Positions 5,467-10,379 of a stretch of DNA of 10,379 bases are shown piece after piece. This DNA comes from Puniceicoccales bacterium (GTDB lineage: Bacteria > Verrucomicrobiota > Verrucomicrobiia > Opitutales > LL51). The position numbers and the translations under genes are program-made. The stretch covers positions 1 to 10,379 of the forward strand of contig JAITNS010000079.1 in the NCBI GenBank assembly GCA_031290315.1, written 5' to 3'. The first letter of the stretch is position 1. Each line of letters opens with the position of its first letter. Under the pieces are notes generated by a model. That model saw only the letters and a program-made list of their open reading frames with translations. It did not search any database and was not told the origin of the DNA.

Positions 5467-5495
5467 TTGACTTCGTACAAAATCGTAGTTGCATA
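5467..5495 (+). promoter_or_regulatory. Weak candidate promoter for marC
   Basis: TTGACT (5467-5472, 5/6 to consensus) starts directly after the palindrome; 17 nt later comes TGCATA (5490-5495), a poor -10. If used, transcription would begin within a few bases of the ATG at 5503. That would fit the absence of any Shine-Dalgarno sequence there (possible leaderless mRNA). Confidence 0.3.
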
Positions 5496-5502
5496 GCAGA
5501 AC

Positions 5503-6222
5503 ATGGAAAAGTTTTTTAATGATGTGATATTTACAATAGGGACTTGTGTGGAGGGAAGACATAATTTATTTGTTACTTATTTCTATCAAATTTTTACAGC
5601 CATTTGCCCATTAGCAGTGGTTGCGCTCTACCTCAGTATGACACCCGATTATACGGAAAAAGAGCGCTTGAAAACAGCAAAAAATGGATGTTTAATAGCG
5701 TGGTTTGCCATGATCTTAACCGTAGTTGGTGGTCCAAAAGCATTATCGATAATTGGGATCGCAATGGATGCTTTCAATATCGCAGGCGGGTTGCTACTCG
5801 TTTTTATGGGATTTAATATGTTGCGTTCCCCTGATCCGGAAATAGCTGTCTCCAGAAATGAAGCAGCAGAAATTGCCCAATTACCGAAAAAAAAGCGCCA
5901 AGATATTGCAATTACACCCTTTGGAATACCTCTTATTACAGGTCCTGGGGTCCTAGCGATTATCCTTGCAAATCGAGGTGCTTGTCAAAGAACAACCGAT
6001 TTTATTTACTGTTTATTAGCGATTTCATTGGTCGTTTTCTTAATGTATTTAATTTTAGTCGTTACCTTACAAGGCGCTAAATGGTTGACCCCAACAGTCC
6101 TGAAATTAAGCTTTCGATTATCGGGATTATTTCTTGTTGTCATTGGTATACAATTTATAATGAACGGCATCAAGGAAAGCGGTTTGCTAAGCAATTTGAC
6201 AAATCAATATATTATTACTTGA
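5503..6222 (+). CDS. marC: MarC-family (UPF0056) integral membrane protein
   Basis: A 239-aa multispanning inner-membrane protein. Despite the name, this family is not an established multiple-antibiotic resistance determinant; its transport role is unknown. Family landmarks in order: a first membrane segment ending CPLAVVALYLSMT (35-47), ERLKTAKNGCLIAWF (54-68), the central GIAMDAFNIAGGLLLVFMGFNML (85-107), a cytoplasmic charged loop (109-133), DIAITPFGIPLITGPGVLAII (134-154), two more hydrophobic spans, and the closing RLSGLFLVVIGIQFIMNGI (205-223), close to the E. coli MarC C-terminus. The usual Asn-Pro of the first segment is Cys-Pro here. The N-terminus is about 15 residues longer than in E. 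coli MarC and no ribosome site precedes the ATG, so the start is less certain than the identity. Convergent with gyrA, 41 bp away. Confidence 0.88.
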   Translation: MEKFFNDVIFTIGTCVEGRHNLFVTYFYQIFTAICPLAVVALYLSMTPDYTEKERLKTAKNGCLIAWFAMILTVVGGPKALSIIGIAMDAFNIAGGLLLVFMGFNMLRSPDPEIAVSRNEAAEIAQLPKKKRQDIAITPFGIPLITGPGVLAIILANRGACQRTTDFIYCLLAISLVVFLMYLILVVTLQGAKWLTPTVLKLSFRLSGLFLVVIGIQFIMNGIKESGLLSNLTNQYIIT

Positions 6223-6245
6223 TATATTGACCATAAGAGAGTCAA
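6204..6245. terminator. AT-rich inverted repeats between convergent marC and gyrA
   Basis: TCAATATAT (6204-6212) pairs with ATATATTGA (6222-6230) across the marC stop codon. An overlapping short stem TTGAC/GTCAA (6227-6231, 6241-6245) follows. They could fold alternatively and serve both convergent genes, but the stems are weak and neither strand has a proper T run. Confidence 0.25.
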
Positions 6246-6263
6246 GTGTAATAAATATAAGTT

Positions 6264-8687
6264 TTAATCGTCAATTTCGATAATACGGCTGATACCTATG
6301 AGATGATCGCCTTTTTCGAGATTGATGAGACGAACTCCTTTGGTTGTTCGGCCGATAACGCGAATATCTTTGACAGGGGAACGAATGGCTTGTCCCCGCT
6401 CCGTTACCATCATAATTTCATCCGTCTCATTGATCGTTAATGCCGCTGCTACACCCGCATTTTTCGTTATTTTAATAGCAATGACGCCGAATCCAGCGCG
6501 TTTTTGTAGGCGGTAGCTATCGAAAGAAGAACGCTTCCCTTGACCATTTTTAGCAGCGATGAGAAATGTCGCATTATTATCGACGATCGTCATCGCCACC
6601 ACATAGTCGCTTTCACGTAAAGCGATCCCGCGGACTCCTCGTGTCGCCCGACCTTGATCGCGCAGTTCCTGTTCACTAAAACGAATCGACATTCCGTTAT
6701 GTGTAATTAGAATAAGCTCATCTTGACCATCCGAAATACGTGCTTCAATGACGCAATCGCCCTCGTCGATCTCAATCCCAATAATCCCGCCACGACGATA
6801 GTTGATGTAATCATTGAGGTTTGTTTTTTTTGTAATACCTTTTTTAGTACATAATATGAGATAGCGCGCGGTAGTAAATTTCGGGAAACCAATCATTGCA
6901 GCAATTTTTTCATTCGCCTGCATTTCGATGACATTAATTAGTGAACGCCCCCTTGAAATACGCGAGCCTTCCGGTATTTCGTACACTTTTTCAATATATA
7001 CACGTCCATTTGTCATGACAAACATAATATAATCATGCGTACTTGCGGATAAAAGATGTGTAATCGTATCATCTTCGCGTTGTCCAGCTCCAATGACGCC
7101 TTTCCCGCCACGTTTCTGAGAACGGTATGCGGCATTTTCGGTTCGCTTAATGAAGCCATTTTCTGTAATCGTAATAATACAACCTTCGTTTGCAATGACG
7201 TCTTCCAGGCGAAATTCGTCTTCGGTCGGTAAAATATTTGTTAATCGTGGTGTCGCGTAAAGATCTTTTAAAGTGACTAGTTCTTTTCGAACCACACCTA
7301 AAAGCAATTGTTCATTATTTAAAATGTGGCGATATTCTTCGACAAGTTTAATTAATTCGGCATATTCTTCGTCGATTTTGTGTTGTTCAAGGCTGGTCAA
7401 CTGGTAGAGGCGCAATTCTAAGATTGCATTCGCTTGGCGGTCCGAAAGAGGATACTTCGCCATCAACTCTACTTTTGCAGCGTCACGATTGGGAGATTGG
7501 CGAATAATTTTTACGAAATCGTCGAGATTGGTGAGCGCGATTTTGTAGCCCTCTAGAATATGGGCGCGTGCTTCAGCTTTTTGGAGGCGAAATTGTGTAC
7601 GGCGAAAGATTACTTCCCGGCGATGATCGAGGTAGCATTCGAGCATTTCTTTGATATTCATCTGCTTCGGTCGCCGCTTATCAAGTGCTAGTAAAATTAC
7701 ACCAAATGACGATTCCATAGGTGTTAATTTGTAAAGCTTATTAATCACAACACGGGGCGATTCGTTGCGTTTGAGTTCGATCACGATACGCGTATTTTCG
7801 TCGGATTCGTCCCGCAAATCACTGGCTTCATCGATAATCTTTTCGTTAATTAATTCCGCAATTTTTTCGACGATCGTTGCGCGATTCGTATTATAGGGGA
7901 CCGTCGTAATGACGAGTTGCTCATGGCCATTTTTCGTCGTTTCAATTTCGATGTCCCCGCGATTTCGGATAATGCCACGTCCCGTGCGAAGATATTTTTG
8001 AATATTTTCCAAGCCAATCACAGAGCCACTGGTAGGGAAATCGGGGCCCTTAATGATCTCGCATAGGTCATCGACAGTTGCGCAAGGATTATCGATCATA
8101 CGACAGAGCGCATCAATCAACTCGCCGAGGTTATGGGGTGGAATATTTGTCGTCATACCGACCGCAATTCCGGTTGATCCATTCATCAACAAATTGGGGA
8201 GAGCGGATGGCAATATTGTTGGCTCTACGGTACTTTCCTTATAATTCGGTTGAAAATCGACGGTTTCCTCGTCGATATCGTGGAGCATTTCTTCTGCAAT
8301 TTTTTCCAATTTACATTCTGTATAGCGGTAAGCTGCTGCAGAATCTCCATCGATCGAACCAAAATTTCCTTGGGGCATTACTAGAGGGTAGCGCATGACC
8401 CAATTTTGGGCAAGCCGAACGAGGGTATCGTAAACGGAACTATCGCCGTGTGGGTGATAATTTTTTAGCACTTCGCCGACCACGCCGGCACACTTATCGA
8501 AAGGCCGTGCATTTGTTAACCCTTCTCGGAACATGGCATAAAGGACCCGGCGTTGGACTGGCTTTAATCCATCACGGACGTCTGGCAGTGCGCGGCTAAC
8601 AATGACCGACATCGAGTAATCGATATAGGAACGCTGCATTACATCCGTAATATTAGTTGGGATAATTTTTTCTTGGGAATCTTGCAT
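6264..8687 (-). CDS. gyrA: DNA gyrase subunit A
   Basis: A subunit of type IIA topoisomerase; with GyrB (not in this window) it introduces negative supercoils using ATP. The product is 807 aa, a little shorter than E. coli (875), mostly because it lacks the acidic C-terminal tail. Numbering matches E. coli over the first 120 residues: Arg121-Tyr122 (AAYRYTE) is the DNA-cleaving tyrosine. The quinolone region HPHGDSSVYDT has Ser83 and Asp87, the susceptible residues, with Ser at 84. The breakage-reunion domain runs to about 480, followed by the beta-pinwheel of repeated blades. The GyrA box QKRGGKG (524-530) identifies it as GyrA rather than ParC. ATG 8687 gives the conserved MQDSQEKIIP...YSMSVIVSRALPD N-terminus. 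No Shine-Dalgarno is visible and no clear promoter was found in 8688-8772. Confidence 0.97.
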   Translation of the reverse strand: MQDSQEKIIPTNITDVMQRSYIDYSMSVIVSRALPDVRDGLKPVQRRVLYAMFREGLTNARPFDKCAGVVGEVLKNYHPHGDSSVYDTLVRLAQNWVMRYPLVMPQGNFGSIDGDSAAAYRYTECKLEKIAEEMLHDIDEETVDFQPNYKESTVEPTILPSALPNLLMNGSTGIAVGMTTNIPPHNLGELIDALCRMIDNPCATVDDLCEIIKGPDFPTSGSVIGLENIQKYLRTGRGIIRNRGDIEIETTKNGHEQLVITTVPYNTNRATIVEKIAELINEKIIDEASDLRDESDENTRIVIELKRNESPRVVINKLYKLTPMESSFGVILLALDKRRPKQMNIKEMLECYLDHRREVIFRRTQFRLQKAEARAHILEGYKIALTNLDDFVKIIRQSPNRDAAKVELMAKYPLSDRQANAILELRLYQLTSLEQHKIDEEYAELIKLVEEYRHILNNEQLLLGVVRKELVTLKDLYATPRLTNILPTEDEFRLEDVIANEGCIITITENGFIKRTENAAYRSQKRGGKGVIGAGQREDDTITHLLSASTHDYIMFVMTNGRVYIEKVYEIPEGSRISRGRSLINVIEMQANEKIAAMIGFPKFTTARYLILCTKKGITKKTNLNDYINYRRGGIIGIEIDEGDCVIEARISDGQDELILITHNGMSIRFSEQELRDQGRATRGVRGIALRESDYVVAMTIVDNNATFLIAAKNGQGKRSSFDSYRLQKRAGFGVIAIKITKNAGVAAALTINETDEIMMVTERGQAIRSPVKDIRVIGRTTKGVRLINLEKGDHLIGISRIIEIDD

Positions 8688-8772
8688 GACTTTGCAACAT
8701 TAAGACAATCTTAAGATCGCCTTTAAGGTCAATATCGAAATTTGCTCTCTTTTTGTATTAATTTTAGGAAAA

Positions 8773-10379
8773 TTACGATTGCATTATGTAATGTGATAAA
8801 TGCTGAAATGCATTTGTGATTCCATCTAACTTGCCTCCTAGCTCATCTTTCAATTCTTCCTGTGATTTCGAGAGACTTTTTAAAGCTTCATCGACTGGTC
8901 GGAACATCAAGGAACCTGCTACACCGAGGTCCTTCGCATACTTGTTATCTATGGTTACTTCAAAAATTTTTTTAACTTCAGGGAGCTCACGGGAAGAAAC
9001 AAAAACTAACTTTTCGTCATTTGCTGCAAGTTCTGTTAATTTTAATTTTTCTCGAAATACCTCATTAACTTCTATTATCTGTATATCCATACCTTTTGCT
9101 TGCATATCTTTTTCAAATTCGATATATTTTTCTGAGTGTTCTGACACAAAATTGACAAAGAAAGAATTATTCAAAAAATAGACACCAAGGCATTGATCGC
9201 GATTATTATTTTCGATATCCCATTTGACACTATTTCCAGGGGCTTGAAAATAGTTTATTACTTCTTCTGCGCTACGCAAAGGAATATAATTGAACATGCA
9301 AGGATAAAGCGAGGCAAAATTTTCAGTTACATAAGGAAGAGAAAGCTTAGGTTGTAATGTGAATGTAAACTCTTCAGGATCTTTTTGCTCAATTGATTTT
9401 GTAAATGTTTCGCAATGAAGCATTTTGGCATATTGGTCATCAGATTCCTCATTTTTATTAAGAATGAATAATTTCATTGTTTCTTTGAACCAGTTACTCT
9501 GAATAGTATCGGTGAATGGCTTAAGGAGTTCTTCAGGAGAATGTATTATATCGTTTAATGATAGCAATCGCTTGACTTCAGAATTACTTTCACTTTCCTT
9601 CAATGTATCTTTCCAGAGACAACAAGCTCTTTTAGCATATTCTACCTCCAAAAATATATCTGCAATTCTAATAAATGCCAGTTGCATTCCCCCTCGCTGT
9701 ATATGCTCGTTATTTAAAAGATATTCGATTGCTTTGAGTTCAAAATAAAGAGATACCTCTTCGCTACCTTCATCTAACTCTATTTTTCTTAATTCTAACT
9801 CAATAAGATGTCCAATTTCATGAATTATAATCATGAAACAATCATTTTCACTATAATAACATACAACTATATTTTTATTTTCTGGATTTACAGAGCCATA
9901 CCATCCTGCATTACTTAAATCTAATTTAGTCAACTGATCTTGGCTCAAATCTTCATGATCTTCTGGAAAAATAGAATTCAAGGCCCAGAAAGAGTCATTC
10001 GGTACTTGTTGAAATATTCCTTCTTCCAAAGCTTTTTCGACGATTGCCATTAAACTATCTTTTTGTTCTGATCCTTCAAGTGTGGATTCATAAAACTCCA
10101 AAACATATCCCTTCACTTTTTCTAAATCGCATTTCTGAGGAACTTGTTCCTCCTGTTGTATAGATGAATCTACCGTACTGGTGAGTGTAGGTAAATTTTC
10201 TTTAAATTCTTGGGACAGTCCTTTAAACTGCCTTAAAATTTCCTGGATTTCACTCAAAGAATATTTGGGTACTTCCGGATCAAATTGAACCACTGAATCG
10301 TGATTACTTCTTTCATCCGCAATCTCACTTTCACTTGCCATACCTTTATAACCTGCAAATAAAATTGCTGCCGCTAACG
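8773..10379 (-). CDS. Putative exported zinc metalloprotease (HExxH), 5' end outside window
   Basis: At least 534 codons. I do not recognise the family. The first ATG in the window (10341) would give 522 aa, but the frame stays open to the right edge and the 12 codons before that ATG read LAAAILFAGYKG, like the end of a signal-peptide core, so the true start is probably beyond 10379. Counting from that ATG, H174-E175-I-G-H178 (9808-9822) follows a strand-like VNPENKNIVVCYY and hydrophobic FMII, typical of a zincin. Glu201 in YFELKAIEYLL is a plausible third zinc ligand (gluzincin style). Residues 25-110 are charged and helical. The C-terminal part (about 330-480) is unrecognised, and the last 35 residues (LKSLSKSQEELKDELGGKL) are a likely coiled coil. 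Its stop lies 85 bp before gyrA on the same strand. The target is unknown. Confidence 0.7.
   Translation of the reverse strand, partial: LAAAILFAGYKGMASESEIADERSNHDSVVQFDPEVPKYSLSEIQEILRQFKGLSQEFKENLPTLTSTVDSSIQQEEQVPQKCDLEKVKGYVLEFYESTLEGSEQKDSLMAIVEKALEEGIFQQVPNDSFWALNSIFPEDHEDLSQDQLTKLDLSNAGWYGSVNPENKNIVVCYYSENDCFMIIIHEIGHLIELELRKIELDEGSEEVSLYFELKAIEYLLNNEHIQRGGMQLAFIRIADIFLEVEYAKRACCLWKDTLKESESNSEVKRLLSLNDIIHSPEELLKPFTDTIQSNWFKETMKLFILNKNEESDDQYAKMLHCETFTKSIEQKDPEEFTFTLQPKLSLPYVTENFASLYPCMFNYIPLRSAEEVINYFQAPGNSVKWDIENNNRDQCLGVYFLNNSFFVNFVSEHSEKYIEFEKDMQAKGMDIQIIEVNEVFREKLKLTELAANDEKLVFVSSRELPEVKKIFEVTIDNKYAKDLGVAGSLMFRPVDEALKSLSKSQEELKDELGGKLDGITNAFQHLSHYIMQS

Noticed and set aside
7013..7195. 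Small ORFs in other frames of gyrA on both strands
   Set aside because: They are shadows of a long, well-conserved gene; none has a ribosome site or recognisable product.
6511..8440. Quinolone-resistance change in gyrA
   Set aside because: Ser83 and Asp87 are both the susceptible residues; Ser at 84 is conservative and may be normal for the lineage.
8688..8772. gyrA promoter from TTGACC (minus strand, 8727-8732) and palindrome ATCTTAAGAT (8708-8717)
   Set aside because: No acceptable -10 lies at 16-18 bp from the -35-like hexamer, and a single short palindrome is likely to occur by chance in AT-rich DNA.

Overview
The window looks like an AT-rich chromosomal segment from a host-associated Gram-negative bacterium. 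It carries a type III secretion export-gate gene (sctU), several predicted exported proteins with ankyrin-type or coiled-coil architecture, a broken paralogue and short tandem duplications, next to two housekeeping-type genes (marC family, gyrA). The wording of the GyrA breakage-reunion domain and the presence of a type III system suggest a PVC-group bacterium (Verrucomicrobiota/Chlamydiota neighbourhood). This was judged by eye and is not a firm placement.

Layout. 1-563: three tandem, degenerate copies of a roughly 203-bp unit that corresponds to the promoter/RBS/start region of sctU. 564-1640 (+): sctU, with NPEH in place of the usual NPTH autocleavage motif. 1641-3980 (+): three tandem paralogues, each with its own nearly identical promoter (TTGACA-N17-GATAGT) and a hairpin/T-tract terminator. 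All begin with a Sec-type signal peptide. The first is intact and ends in an ankyrin repeat. The second is a pseudogene with an in-frame TGA at a conserved Trp and a lost A in an A7 run. The third is intact, but its C-terminus is replaced by a basic, repeat-derived tail. 3981-5462: a 15-bp tandem repeat, then an unrecognised exported Pro-rich/coiled-coil protein with a 63-bp internal coding repeat, ended by a GC-rich palindrome. 5503-6222 (+): a MarC-family membrane protein. 6264-8687 (-): gyrA, convergent with marC and complete. 8773-10379 (-): a zinc-metalloprotease-like protein (HEIGH motif) that runs off the right edge; the codons upstream of the first visible ATG look like the end of a signal peptide.

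How it fits together. SctU sits in the inner membrane and controls substrate switching in the type III apparatus. The neighbouring ankyrin, coiled-coil and metalloprotease genes could be host-interaction proteins, but their Sec-like N-termini do not match typical type III signals, so no export route is proven. Each ankyrin-family gene appears to be transcribed on its own, and the cassette seems to have expanded by tandem duplication and then decayed. No tRNA, rRNA, CRISPR array or recognisable transposase was seen.
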